Source of the DNA: Ignavibacteriota bacterium | GTDB lineage: Bacteria; Bacteroidota; Ignavibacteria; UBA10030; SZUA-254 | Length of the DNA: 32,628 bases | Direction: 5' to 3' | Assembly: GCA_016212665.1 (NCBI GenBank) | Contig: JACREZ010000043.1 | Coordinates: 1-32,628, forward strand | Translations under genes and position numbers: made by a program | Notes under the pieces: model-generated | Database searches by the model: none | Told to the model about the DNA's origin: nothing | The model's input: only the letters and a program-made list of their open reading frames with translations | In this document: positions 17,827 through 26,078 of the stretch, in pieces | Layout: every line of letters begins with the position of its first letter | How positions within the stretch are numbered: the first letter of the stretch is position 1

Positions 17827-20070
17827 CTATTGCAAATTCACCAGAACCAGAACTAATCCCCTGCCTTCTTTTAGTGAAGACATAGCTTTACCAATAATTG
17901 CTCCATGAGATTCCTCTTTATTAATCGCCTTCATGGCATATCCCGGCACATCAGATGTTGTAAGCAAGTCTCCTGGAGCTATCGGAGAAGTGCTTGCGTC
18001 AACATAACAATACACTCGCCCGCTCATCGCAACATTACGACCGTTCACAAATACTTCGCGTTGATTTAAAGTAATTCCCGGTTTGACTCCGCCCGCTCCG
18101 CTGATAACTCCCGCTACTTTAGTATCATAAGACTTGTCACTAAGTTTGAGGTTGCCTGAATGTATTTCATCAATTGAAACTACCATACCTGCTTCCACAA
18201 TCTCTGAACCGGTGATTTCAAATGGTTCTGCAAGATCTGAGCCACCTGTAATTTCCAAAACTTGTGTGGTCACGCGACTCTCACCCGTTCCGTTATAATC
18301 CGCATCAATGTCTATAGTCTTAGTCCCTGTACTATTATACATTTCCAAAACTGCACCCTGGGTCCCTTCCTGAGCATCAAACACAAAGGTCGTAGTTCCA
18401 TCTTCTCTTTTCATTTCTATTTGTGCACCGCCGGAACTTGAACCTTCCTGAGCAGTGAGAATGATGGTTTGTGTTGCATCGCTTTCTGCCAATGCAATTC
18501 TTCCCCCCAAATCATTGTAATTTGCATCAAGGTCAATCGTTTTATGTGTTGCACCATCATACATCTTAATGAGCGCGCCGCCGTCTGCTACACTCTCTTC
18601 TGCCATAATTGTAATAGATGTATTTCCTGTTTTCTCCCGAAGTTTCAACTGAGCGCCTGTTGAACCGTCTTCTGCAAGAATCTGCACAGCGCTGATTCCA
18701 TCCGAATTATAAATGTCGGTGGTACCGTCGCTTGCAATTTTGAATAATTGATTATTCTCAAGACTATCATCTTTACTCAGGACAAATTCATTGTTTGTAT
18801 CATCTAAGCCGAGACTCCATTTCGTTTGGTCTGTCACCAAAACATCTTTTCCAATGTTGAAAATAATTGTCGCGTCGGCATCTACATTTAATCCGGCTGC
18901 TTCTAATTCAAGCGTGGCTGAATTTCCCGCAGTGTTCGTACTGTTTTCTATATGCAATTCACTTTCAGGAGAACCCGTGTTTATCCCTACGCCGTTTGCT
19001 GCATTGATAAGAAATTGCAGAGAATCAGAAGAACTAAAACTACTCGTGCTGCTATTCCAGACAAAACTGCCATCATCTTCTGCTTTTGCATATCTTCCCG
19101 CTGCAAACGAGGAATTACCTGATGCAATATTTGCATGACCTCCTGCAACCGCAGAGTATGTTCCGGAGGCTGAATTTGAATCTGATAGCGATGCACCACC
19201 GCCGCCAAGCACAGACGAATAATTTCCTCTTGCATTATTATACCTGCCACCACCAACAAACGAACTCGTTCCCGTCGCTTCATTGAATCCTCCACCTGCA
19301 ACTACCGATTGATTGACAGTAGCATCATTTCCTTCACCGCCTCCAACCGTTGATTTATTTCCAGAGGCGGTATTTCCATCACCGCCGGCAACCGTTGCTT
19401 GTACTCCGCTTGCTGTATTTGTCCAACCACCGCCGATTGTTGATTGAGCGCCACTTGCAACGTTCATGTATCCGCCTGCAATGGTGGATGAATTTCCTGT
19501 TGCGTCATTGTATTGCCCACCTCCAACAACTGATGAACCGCTTGCTTCGTTTCCTTTCCCTCCCCCGATAGTGGCAAAACTACCTGTGGTCGAATTTGAA
19601 TCTCCTGCAGTTGCGCCGCCACCACCGCTGATAACGGAGAACGCTCCTCGCGCTCTGTTGTTACTACCCCCTGCGATTGATGCAGTTCCGGTTGCTTCGC
19701 TATTCGGACCTAACAGAAACAATGAATTCATTGCATATGGCGCATCGGTAAGTCGTATTCTTGGAGCAAGCGTTGAACTACCGACCTGCGTTTCCATCCA
19801 GAGTTGTTGGTTAAAACTTACCGTTGAAACATCAAGATTGACTGAATAAGCCCCCTTATTTACCGGAACACCCGGAATAGTCTGTGTAAACATCAACGTC
19901 CCCGCAGTTGTATCCGTGTACAAATTGAATGTCATATTGAAAATACCATTCAAAGGCACACCTGCCGTATCCGTGAGGAATCCCTGCTGATTCAACTTTG
20001 TGGGCAACTGTGCCTGCACCGCAGAAAGAGAGAGAAAAAGTAAAAAAGTAAAAATGAACAATTGTTTCAT
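17827..20070 (-). CDS. YadA-head-like repeat surface protein
   Basis: This 747-residue protein has a clear signal peptide (to about residue 20, ...VQAQ). Residues about 25-115 form a domain often found first in such FCB proteins (QGFLTDTAGVPLNG... LTDAPYAMNS). Residues about 128-330 hold about 13 repeats of roughly 15 residues with the pattern SxxxGGGxxNxASG, the left-handed roll repeat of trimeric autotransporter adhesin heads. A repetitive linker follows, then a C-terminal domain with GDLLTTSDVPGYAMKA and GAIIGKA, ending in LVLVNLQ. The YadA beta-barrel anchor is absent, so export and attachment differ from classic autotransporters. The start has AGGAG 8 bases upstream. It leads the operon with two proteases and a T9SS protein. 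Likely a surface structural or adhesive protein. Confidence 0.82.
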   Translation of the reverse strand: MKQLFIFTFLLFLSLSAVQAQLPTKLNQQGFLTDTAGVPLNGIFNMTFNLYTDTTAGTLMFTQTIPGVPVNKGAYSVNLDVSTVSFNQQLWMETQVGSSTLAPRIRLTDAPYAMNSLFLLGPNSEATGTASIAGGSNNRARGAFSVISGGGGATAGDSNSTTGSFATIGGGKGNEASGSSVVGGGQYNDATGNSSTIAGGYMNVASGAQSTIGGGWTNTASGVQATVAGGDGNTASGNKSTVGGGEGNDATVNQSVVAGGGFNEATGTSSFVGGGRYNNARGNYSSVLGGGGASLSDSNSASGTYSAVAGGHANIASGNSSFAAGRYAKAEDDGSFVWNSSTSSFSSSDSLQFLINAANGVGINTGSPESELHIENSTNTAGNSATLELEAAGLNVDADATIIFNIGKDVLVTDQTKWSLGLDDTNNEFVLSKDDSLENNQLFKIASDGTTDIYNSDGISAVQILAEDGSTGAQLKLREKTGNTSITIMAEESVADGGALIKMYDGATHKTIDLDANYNDLGGRIALAESDATQTIILTAQEGSSSGGAQIEMKREDGTTTFVFDAQEGTQGAVLEMYNSTGTKTIDIDADYNGTGESRVTTQVLEITGGSDLAEPFEITGSEIVEAGMVVSIDEIHSGNLKLSDKSYDTKVAGVISGAGGVKPGITLNQREVFVNGRNVAMSGRVYCYVDASTSPIAPGDLLTTSDVPGYAMKAINKEESHGAIIGKAMSSLKEGRGLVLVLVNLQ

Positions 20071-20133
20071 AATAGTAACTCCTATGAGTTATAGATAGTG
20101 GATAATAGTTCAGTAAAATTATTTATGACGATG

Positions 20134-20199
20134 TAAAGATAGGAACTGCTTGAGTTTAAATCAATAGAACAAATGTTCTATTTTTTGAAAATAGAACAT
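20134..20199 (-). promoter_or_regulatory. Promoter and candidate response-regulator operator of the surface/protease operon
   Basis: Minus-strand promoter: TTG (20162-20164), 20 bp, TATCTTTA (20134-20141). The palindrome AATAGAACA-AA-TGTTCTATT (20163-20182) overlaps the TTG by two bases. A third half-site, AATAGAACA (20190-20198), lies next to it and forms a second inverted pair of 12-base arms (20173-20184 with 20188-20199). Heptamers separated by two bases (TAGAACA-N2-TGTTCTA) match the 7-2-7 geometry known for NarL-type regulators, and a NarL-type gene is adjacent. Confidence 0.65.
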
Positions 20200-20209
20200 T
20201 GGAATGTTT

Positions 20210-20356
20210 GTGAATAGTGAGTGGTTAATTGGTGAGTAGTGATTCGTGAGTCATGATTCGTGAATAGTGAACTGTGAAGACGAAAACAAAAAGGAACGAT
20301 TCACTAATTAACTAATCACGATTTACGAAGTAACGAATCTCCAAGTAACCATTTAA
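20210..20356. repeat. Fold-back 7-bp-period array
   Basis: GTGA recurs at 20232, 20239, 20246, 20260, 20267 and 20274 in exact 7-bp phase (two earlier copies at 20210 and 20217 are one base off). The right half carries the reverse-complement words (CTAA at 20304 and 20311; ACGA at 20318 and 20325). The array runs into the stop codon of the response regulator gene. The central words resemble the 13742-13937 array. Confidence 0.7.
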
Positions 20357-20994
20357 GCAGAAAGAAGATTCTCCTTCAACGCCTTTGCCACCGCCTGAGA
20401 TTTTGAATGAACATGGAGTTTATCATAGATGTTTCGCGTGTGAGCGCGGACTGTGTAGTTGCTGAGAAATAATTTGTCCGCGATAGTTTTATAATCGTCT
20501 CCCTGCACAAGATGCTCAAGCACTTTCAGTTCGCGTTTCGTGAGCGAGTAATTCACATGCTTTGTCGGTAAATTCTCTTTAAACATTTGAAGAACTTTAC
20601 TTGCAATATGAGGCGAGATGGGCGTACCTCCGTCGAACGCATCCTCCACCGCCTCAACTAATTTTTCCGCGTTGACATTTTTGGAAACATACCCGCTTGC
20701 ACCAGCGCATATTGCCTGAAAAACTTTTTCGTCATCATCATACACGGTGAGCATGATGATTTGAACATACGGATATTCCCGCTTCAATCGTGCCGCGGCT
20801 TCAATTCCGGAAATTCCCGGAAGTCCGATGTCCATCAATACAACATCGGGAGAAACTTCATCGAAATTTTCAATTAATGGTTCAGCCTGTTCATACTCAC
20901 CGACAACCTGAAATTTTCGGGAGTTTGTGAGCATCATGGATGTTCCTAACCTGTAGTCGGGATTATCTTCTACTATTGCAACGGAAATTGACAT
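20353..20994 (-). CDS. NarL/FixJ-type response regulator
   Basis: This 213-residue protein has a receiver domain (residues 1-120; acidic pair E9/D10, phospho-acceptor D55 in MDIGLPG) and a LuxR-type helix-turn-helix at about 148-205 (LTKRELKVLEHL, then SNYTVRAHTRNIYDKL). It should bind DNA as a dimer when phosphorylated. Its partner is the histidine kinase gene directly upstream on the same strand (stop at 21073, 79 bases away). Its own promoter carries the palindrome also found at the surface-protein operon, so autoregulation is likely. The start at 20994 (MSISVAIVEDN) gives the normal receiver beginning. Confidence 0.95.
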   Translation of the reverse strand: MSISVAIVEDNPDYRLGTSMMLTNSRKFQVVGEYEQAEPLIENFDEVSPDVVLMDIGLPGISGIEAAARLKREYPYVQIIMLTVYDDDEKVFQAICAGASGYVSKNVNAEKLVEAVEDAFDGGTPISPHIASKVLQMFKENLPTKHVNYSLTKRELKVLEHLVQGDDYKTIADKLFLSNYTVRAHTRNIYDKLHVHSKSQAVAKALKENLLSA

Positions 20995-21023
20995 TAAACT
21001 TTGTGTGTGTGGAAAATGATGTG

Positions 21024-21072
21024 GTAAGATATTTCATCCTTGCTTGGGAAACAATAGAACAAATGTTCTATT
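21024..21072 (-). promoter_or_regulatory. Promoter and candidate operator of the response regulator gene
   Basis: Minus strand: TTG (21052-21054), 20 bp, TATCTTAC (21024-21031). The palindrome AATAGAACA-AA-TGTTCTATT (21053-21072) overlaps the TTG by two bases, exactly as at 20134-20199. The palindrome ends next to the kinase stop codon. Confidence 0.6.
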
Positions 21073-24000
21073 TTATGTTCTCGCGGTAATTATTATGGTC
21101 GTTCCCTTCCCTTTTTCAGAGACGATATCGAAAGAACCATTCAGATTGTTCGCTCGCATGAGCATATTAGCAAGTCCTTTCCCCCGGAATGTTCGTTTCG
21201 GGTCGAACCCTGCGCCATTATCCCTTATTCTTATGGTTATCAACCCAGCATCATAAGTCGCCTGCAAAGTAATCTGCGTGCAGTTGGCGTGCTTAACGGT
21301 ATTGTTTACTGCTTCTTTGATCATCAACCAAAATTCTTTTCGTACCTCGGATGATAAAAACACGGTTGCGATTTCTTCCTTTGGAGGAATCTCAAAGACC
21401 AACTCGATATTCCTTGCATGGCAAGTGAACTGAATTAAATCCCGAAACCTGAGAAGCAACGTGTGAAGTTTATCCGGCTTCGGGTCAATCGTCCAAATAA
21501 TTTCGCGGATGGAATTGACCGACTCTCTCGAAAGGGAAACAATGCGTTCATGCAAATTCGATTTCGTTTGCTCATCGAGTGATTCTGATTTCTGAAGCAA
21601 CTCCCCGAACATTGCAATGCTACTAAGGTTCGTTGCAAGTTCATCATGTAAATCGGAAGCGAGCCGCACGCGCAAGTGTTCGATTTTATGAATCTGTCCG
21701 AGACGGTAACGATACATCAGATACAATATCGAAACAATGAAAAGAATGACAAGAAGAGCAAACCACCACATTTGCCAAAACGGAGGATTGATAATCACCT
21801 TCACTGAAGTGCCACGTTCATTCCACACACCATCATTGTTTGAACCGCGTACACGGAACACATACGTTCCCGCATCGAGATTTGTGTACGTTACATAGCG
21901 CCGGGTTCCTGCATCAATCCAAAATTCATCGAAGCCTTCCATCATGTATTGAAATTGATTTGTGATTGGGTCGGTAAAATCCAAAGCGACAAATTCAAAC
22001 GAGAAAAAATAATCTGTGTGAGATAACTCGACTGTCGCTTCCCTACCCGGGCTCCATCCTTCTTCTAATTTATCAAGCCGACGAAACGAAGTGACAACAA
22101 CCGAGGGAATATTCTGATTATCTTTTATACGATTCGGAAAAAATCTGTTGAAACCGTTCGGACCGCCGAAGAACAATTCCCCTGACGATGAACGATAATA
22201 CGCATTCGCATTGAACTCGTATCCCTGCAGTCCGTCATAAATATCAAAATTCCTGAATCGCTTTTTCAGGAGAGTGCGGTCTTCCTGCACAGTAAGATTG
22301 GAAATGATGAATCTTGAAATTCCCCTGTTCGTACTAAGCCAGAGATTCCCGTCATCATCCGGAAGTATTCCATAAATGAAATCGTTCGGTAAACCATCGG
22401 CTTCCGTGTAATGGTTGAATTGTTGAGTCGTCGGGTCGAAACGGTTCAATCCGGCTCCCGTTCCGAGCCAAAGAATTCCTTTCGCATCTTCATAGATTGA
22501 CGTGACAATATTGTTGCTGAGACTGTTTGAATCACTCGGATTGTGTTGAAAGCGCGTAAATGTTCCATTCGCCCGATTCATCTTGTTCAGTCCCCCGCCA
22601 ATAGTTCCAATCCAGAACGAACCCGATTTGTCTTCATAAATAAATCCGATGACATCATTACTTATACTTGTACTATCTGCCGGATTATTTCTGTAGGTCT
22701 TGAATTTCAATTCTGTTTTCCTGATGTCTCCATCGAACGGCAACATCTTTATCAAACCGCCACCATCCGCTCCGAACCATATCGTCCCCGCTTTATCTTC
22801 ATAACTGACGATGATTTGATTTGAACTTAATCCGTTCGCCTTTGATTGAACTTCCTGAATCCGGCGAAACGATTTGCTCTGTTCATCAAACAGATTCAAA
22901 CCGCCGCCGCGTGTACCAACCCAGATATTTCCTTTCCTATCCTGACACATCGTCACCGCAACATCAAAACTTAAACTCCGGGAATTTCTTTCATCATGTT
23001 TGTAGATTGTCTCTAACTCTCCATCAGCAGAAAAAACACTCACTCCTCCTTCCGTTCCCACCCAAAGATTTTTCTTGTCATCTTCAAGAAAACACCAGAC
23101 AGAATTATGACTCAGACTTTTCGGATTCATCGGGTCGCGAAGAATATGTCCGAACCGTTCGCTTCTTCTGTTATATTTGTTCACTCCGCCGTTCAACGCT
23201 CCCAACCAGATTACTCCCGACTTATCCTCAAACACGGAAAGTATTTGATTCGCACTCAACGCTCCCGGTTTATCGGGGGTATGCCCGACAAATGTAAATT
23301 TCTCTTTCCTCGTATCGAAAATATTTACTCCTTGGTCGGTGCCAAGCCACAACATTCCATTCCTGTCCTTGCACATTGACCAGACTCTGTTGCCCTTCAA
23401 CGTATTCTGTGTTTCTCCCTGATTCGAAAACCGTGTAAACACTTTTGATGAAGGGACATATTTCACAAGCCCGCCCGATGTAGTACCTAGCCAGAGAATT
23501 CTCTCAGTTCCGGAATGTTCTTCCACAATCGAGTACACCATATTATCTCCCGGCTGTTCTGTTGGAATTCCAAGATTCATGAACGCCGTACGCTCTTTGT
23601 TAAGCATGTACAATCCTTTCGATGTTCCCAGCCACAACACCTCGTTGTCGTCCTCATACATTGCCATTACAGAATATTCGGTTGACTTGAACGATTCCAT
23701 ATTAAATGAAGTGACAAGATTTGTTTGAATATCGAGTTTGTGCAATCCTCCGTTCTTCGTTCCAATCCACAACAATCCCTCTCTATCTTGATGAATCGCC
23801 ATGATGTCGCCTGATAACAGGCTTGATTTTTTTGTCGCATTGGGGAGAAATCGGGTGAAGGATTGAGTTGCTCTTTTGTATTTATTCAATCCGGTCAGTG
23901 TTCCGAACCACAAATTTCCTGAGCGGTCTTCATAAATTCGTCGAACAAAATTATCGGAAATGGAAGTCGAGTCCGCGGGATGTGTTTTGAATGTTGTGAA

Positions 24001-24198
24001 CGTAAATCCGTCGTACCTATTTAATCCGTCCTGTGTTCCAAACCACAGAAATCCCTCGCTGTCTTGAAAAATATTCAGCACGGTATTTTGAGACAATCCG
24101 TCCTCAACCGTCAGATGCTCGAAATGAATATTTTCAAATTGAGCAGACGCGGCAATCACCAAAAAAAAACTTAGAAGAACAAGCGCTTTGATTCTCAT
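21073..24198 (-). CDS. Two-component sensor histidine kinase with propeller periplasmic domain
   Basis: This 1041-residue protein starts with a signal sequence and carries many repeats of the type DxxGxLWxGTxxGLNR (residues about 25-690), which form two seven-bladed propellers in known relatives. A Y_Y_Y-like domain follows (about 720-790), then a membrane helix around 795-815 (FALLVILFIVSILYLMY). In the cytoplasm there is a HisKA_3-type dimerisation domain with phospho-acceptor His851 in SDLHDELATNLSSIA, then an ATPase domain with NNTVKHA at about 965 and DNGAGFD at about 993. The propeller senses an outside ligand, often a glycan or peptide in related systems; the ligand here is unknown. 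It pairs with the response regulator just downstream. A candidate promoter sits only 4 bases before the ATG. Confidence 0.95.
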   Translation of the reverse strand: MRIKALVLLSFFLVIAASAQFENIHFEHLTVEDGLSQNTVLNIFQDSEGFLWFGTQDGLNRYDGFTFTTFKTHPADSTSISDNFVRRIYEDRSGNLWFGTLTGLNKYKRATQSFTRFLPNATKKSSLLSGDIMAIHQDREGLLWIGTKNGGLHKLDIQTNLVTSFNMESFKSTEYSVMAMYEDDNEVLWLGTSKGLYMLNKERTAFMNLGIPTEQPGDNMVYSIVEEHSGTERILWLGTTSGGLVKYVPSSKVFTRFSNQGETQNTLKGNRVWSMCKDRNGMLWLGTDQGVNIFDTRKEKFTFVGHTPDKPGALSANQILSVFEDKSGVIWLGALNGGVNKYNRRSERFGHILRDPMNPKSLSHNSVWCFLEDDKKNLWVGTEGGVSVFSADGELETIYKHDERNSRSLSFDVAVTMCQDRKGNIWVGTRGGGLNLFDEQSKSFRRIQEVQSKANGLSSNQIIVSYEDKAGTIWFGADGGGLIKMLPFDGDIRKTELKFKTYRNNPADSTSISNDVIGFIYEDKSGSFWIGTIGGGLNKMNRANGTFTRFQHNPSDSNSLSNNIVTSIYEDAKGILWLGTGAGLNRFDPTTQQFNHYTEADGLPNDFIYGILPDDDGNLWLSTNRGISRFIISNLTVQEDRTLLKKRFRNFDIYDGLQGYEFNANAYYRSSSGELFFGGPNGFNRFFPNRIKDNQNIPSVVVTSFRRLDKLEEGWSPGREATVELSHTDYFFSFEFVALDFTDPITNQFQYMMEGFDEFWIDAGTRRYVTYTNLDAGTYVFRVRGSNNDGVWNERGTSVKVIINPPFWQMWWFALLVILFIVSILYLMYRYRLGQIHKIEHLRVRLASDLHDELATNLSSIAMFGELLQKSESLDEQTKSNLHERIVSLSRESVNSIREIIWTIDPKPDKLHTLLLRFRDLIQFTCHARNIELVFEIPPKEEIATVFLSSEVRKEFWLMIKEAVNNTVKHANCTQITLQATYDAGLITIRIRDNGAGFDPKRTFRGKGLANMLMRANNLNGSFDIVSEKGKGTTIIITART

Positions 24199-24202
24199 GG
24201 GA

Positions 24203-24233
24203 CAAAGGTAAGCATGTTTTCAACAATAGGCAA
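24203..24233 (-). promoter_or_regulatory. Bacteroidota-type promoter of the histidine kinase gene
   Basis: Minus strand: TTG (24231-24233), 20 bp, TACCTTTG (24203-24210), a full match to TAnnTTTG. Only 4 bases lie between the box and the ATG at 24198, so the transcript would start at or beside the start codon (leaderless). No ribosome site is present. Confidence 0.6.
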
Positions 24234-24249
24234 TTGAAAATTTCACACT

Positions 24250-24280
24250 TTGTTCATTCCAAAAAATTCCTCTATACTTA
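24250..24280 (+). promoter_or_regulatory. Weak candidate promoter of the gltS-like gene
   Basis: Plus strand: TTG (24250-24252), 20 bp, TATACTTA (24273-24280). The spacing matches the other promoters but the second box is a poorer fit. It would give a leader of about 60 bases to the start at 24349. Confidence 0.35.
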
Positions 24281-24348
24281 CCGCATTCTATAAACTCTGC
24301 GCTCTTTGCGTCTCTGCGATTTTTTTAAAACGTAATCAATTGAAATCA

Positions 24349-25575
24349 ATGCCGACTACCGAAATTTTTACTCTCAAACTCGACCTCATTCAAACACTCG
24401 CCATTGCGTGTGTAGTCTATTTTCTTGGAATGGTGTTGAGACGAAACATCCCAATCCTCGAACGATTGAATATCCCATCGGCAGTCATTGGCGGATTACT
24501 GTTCGCCGCGCTCAATCTCGTGCTTCATGATAGATTTCTCAACTTGAAATTTGAAACTGCGACACAACCGCTCTTTATGGTACTCTTCTTCACAACAATC
24601 GGAATGAGCGCAAGTCTCCCGCTTCTGAAAAAAGGAGGCATTCAGGTTTTTATTTTTCTCCTCATGTCAACGGTATTTTGTTTTGTACAGAATTTTGTCG
24701 GGATGGGAATATCATCGTTGTTCGGAGTGCATCAGTTACTTGGTGTGATGGCTGGCTCGGTAACGCTTGTTGGCGGTCCTGCAACAGGACTCGCATTCGC
24801 TCCGTTGTTTGAACAAGCAGGACTCACCGGTGCAGGAACGCTTGCAATCACTGCGGCAACATTCGGCATCGTGTGCGGCGGAATTCTCGGCGGACCGGTT
24901 GGAACTTCGTTGATTAAACGACACAATCTTCGAGCAAACAAATCAATTTCAAAATCAGAACTACAACACGAGCTTGCAGACGAATCACCGACTATCTCGG
25001 TCGAAATTGAAAAAGAGGATTCCAATCTCGTCATGACAATAATTATTGCTGCGGCGGCGATGGGATTGGGAAGCATCGTGAGTTACTATTTTCAATCGCT
25101 CGGATGGACTTTACCAGCGTATATCGGCGCCATGCTCGTCGCTTCCCTCTTTCGCAATGTTGACGACGGAACCAAGTGGCTGAAGATTGACCAACAAGCA
25201 ATGGAACTCATCGGCACAATTGCCCTGAACATTTTCCTCGTTGTTGCGTTGATGGATTTGAAGTTGTGGGAATTGCTTCATCTCGCTGGTCCGCTTGCGG
25301 CAATTCTCTTAGCGCAAGTGATTGTAGTTGTTCTCTTCTCACTTACACTTTCATTCTGGGTGATGGGAAAAGATTATGAATCGGCAGTAATGGCGAGCGG
25401 TTTTATTGGGTTCGTTCTCGGAACAACTGCCAACGCCGTTGCGAACATGAAGACACTTGTCGGAAAATACGGAGCCGCTCCCCGCGCCTTTCTCATCGTC
25501 CCGATGGTCGGCGCGTTCTTTATAGATTTCACAAACGCGCTTATTATTACCGGGTTTTTGAATTGGTTGAAGTGA
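24349..25575 (+). CDS. gltS: GltS-like sodium/glutamate symporter
   Basis: This 408-residue, very hydrophobic protein has about ten membrane segments. It shows the GltS family pattern: IPSAVIGGLL near the start, GVMAGSVTLVGGPATGLAF in the first half, and a matching second half with GFIGFVLGTTANAVANM. GltS imports glutamate with sodium. The ATG at 24349 (MPTTEIF) was chosen; the upstream TTG at 24250 would add an improbable 33-residue extension. It diverges from the kinase gene. Three glutamate dehydrogenase family genes lie within 20 kb, which supports glutamate as substrate. The leader contains a pyrimidine-rich phrase with three TGCG words (about 24297-24321). Confidence 0.9.
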   Translation: MPTTEIFTLKLDLIQTLAIACVVYFLGMVLRRNIPILERLNIPSAVIGGLLFAALNLVLHDRFLNLKFETATQPLFMVLFFTTIGMSASLPLLKKGGIQVFIFLLMSTVFCFVQNFVGMGISSLFGVHQLLGVMAGSVTLVGGPATGLAFAPLFEQAGLTGAGTLAITAATFGIVCGGILGGPVGTSLIKRHNLRANKSISKSELQHELADESPTISVEIEKEDSNLVMTIIIAAAAMGLGSIVSYYFQSLGWTLPAYIGAMLVASLFRNVDDGTKWLKIDQQAMELIGTIALNIFLVVALMDLKLWELLHLAGPLAAILLAQVIVVVLFSLTLSFWVMGKDYESAVMASGFIGFVLGTTANAVANMKTLVGKYGAAPRAFLIVPMVGAFFIDFTNALIITGFLNWLK

Positions 25576-25578
25576 ATG

Positions 25579-25634
25579 GATTAACGATTGAGGATTTTCG
25601 ATTGAAGATTGGAGTTTTTGAGTTTCGAGTTCCA
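25579..25634. repeat. 7-bp-period array after gltS
   Basis: GATT at 25579, 25586, 25593, 25600 and 25607, exactly 7 bp apart; the phase continues with three GTTT/AGTT-type heptads to 25634. It begins 3 bases after the gltS stop codon. Confidence 0.75.
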
Positions 25635-25745
25635 TGACAAGATAGGTTCAAAATTCAAAATTGATGTTGCGAAGAAAAACAACCCCGTTAGGTCAATGAC
25701 TCGTTGAGGGTCAAATATTTGTAGAATATATTAACAACCATTTTC

Positions 25746-25852
25746 CAACTCCGTAGGAGTTGAACAGCGCAACCTTGCGAAGGTTTCTCGATTGAAATAG
25801 TTTTTCCGTGAACTCATCTCTACACTTCTTTGATAGGAAAACCTTCGCAAGG
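25746..25852. repeat. REP-like hairpin cluster
   Basis: Three compact hairpins: CAACTCC-GTA-GGAGTTG (25746-25762), AACCTT-GCG-AAGGTT (25771-25785) and CCTT-CGC-AAGG (25842-25852). The second and third share the CCTT/AAGG core with CGC or GCG loops and are followed by related words, which suggests a repeat family with a mirrored arrangement. Confidence 0.6.
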
Positions 25853-25882
25853 ATCTCAACTCCGCAACTCCATCACTTCTTG

Positions 25883-25917
25883 AATCCTAAATCCTAAATC
25901 CTGAATCTTAAATCCTA
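25883..25917. repeat. Five tandem AATCCTA-type heptads
   Basis: AATC occurs at 25883, 25890, 25897, 25904 and 25911, giving five 7-base units (three AATCCTA and two one-base variants). On the opposite strand the words become GATT-type, like the array at 25579-25634, so the two arrays form an inverted pair around the hairpin cluster. Confidence 0.8.
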
Positions 25918-26078
25918 AGTCGTGTATAAGGCGAATCTCAACTTTGCCAATCATTTCTTCACATCTGAAAATTCTCTTCTCATCAGCAAAGTTTAAATCT
26001 GTCAATCAATCCAACTTTATTTTGGCATACAATCTGACAATTAAAAATACAGTTATTTGTATTTCTCATTGTCATCGA

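Larger units (their letters stand above)
25576..26078. other. Repeat-rich intergenic region between gltS and the sulfur operon
   Basis: About 500 bp with no gene. It holds a heptad array right after the gltS stop, a cluster of short hairpins, and an inverted heptad array, listed separately. The last 150 bp before 26079 is AT-rich and should carry the sulfur-operon promoter, but no clear match to the TTG-N20-TAnnTTTG pattern was found. Confidence 0.5.

Noticed and set aside
25883-25917. Telomere-like repeat
   Set aside because: Only five imperfect AATCCTA units inside a chromosome-like gene context; it belongs with the other heptad arrays.
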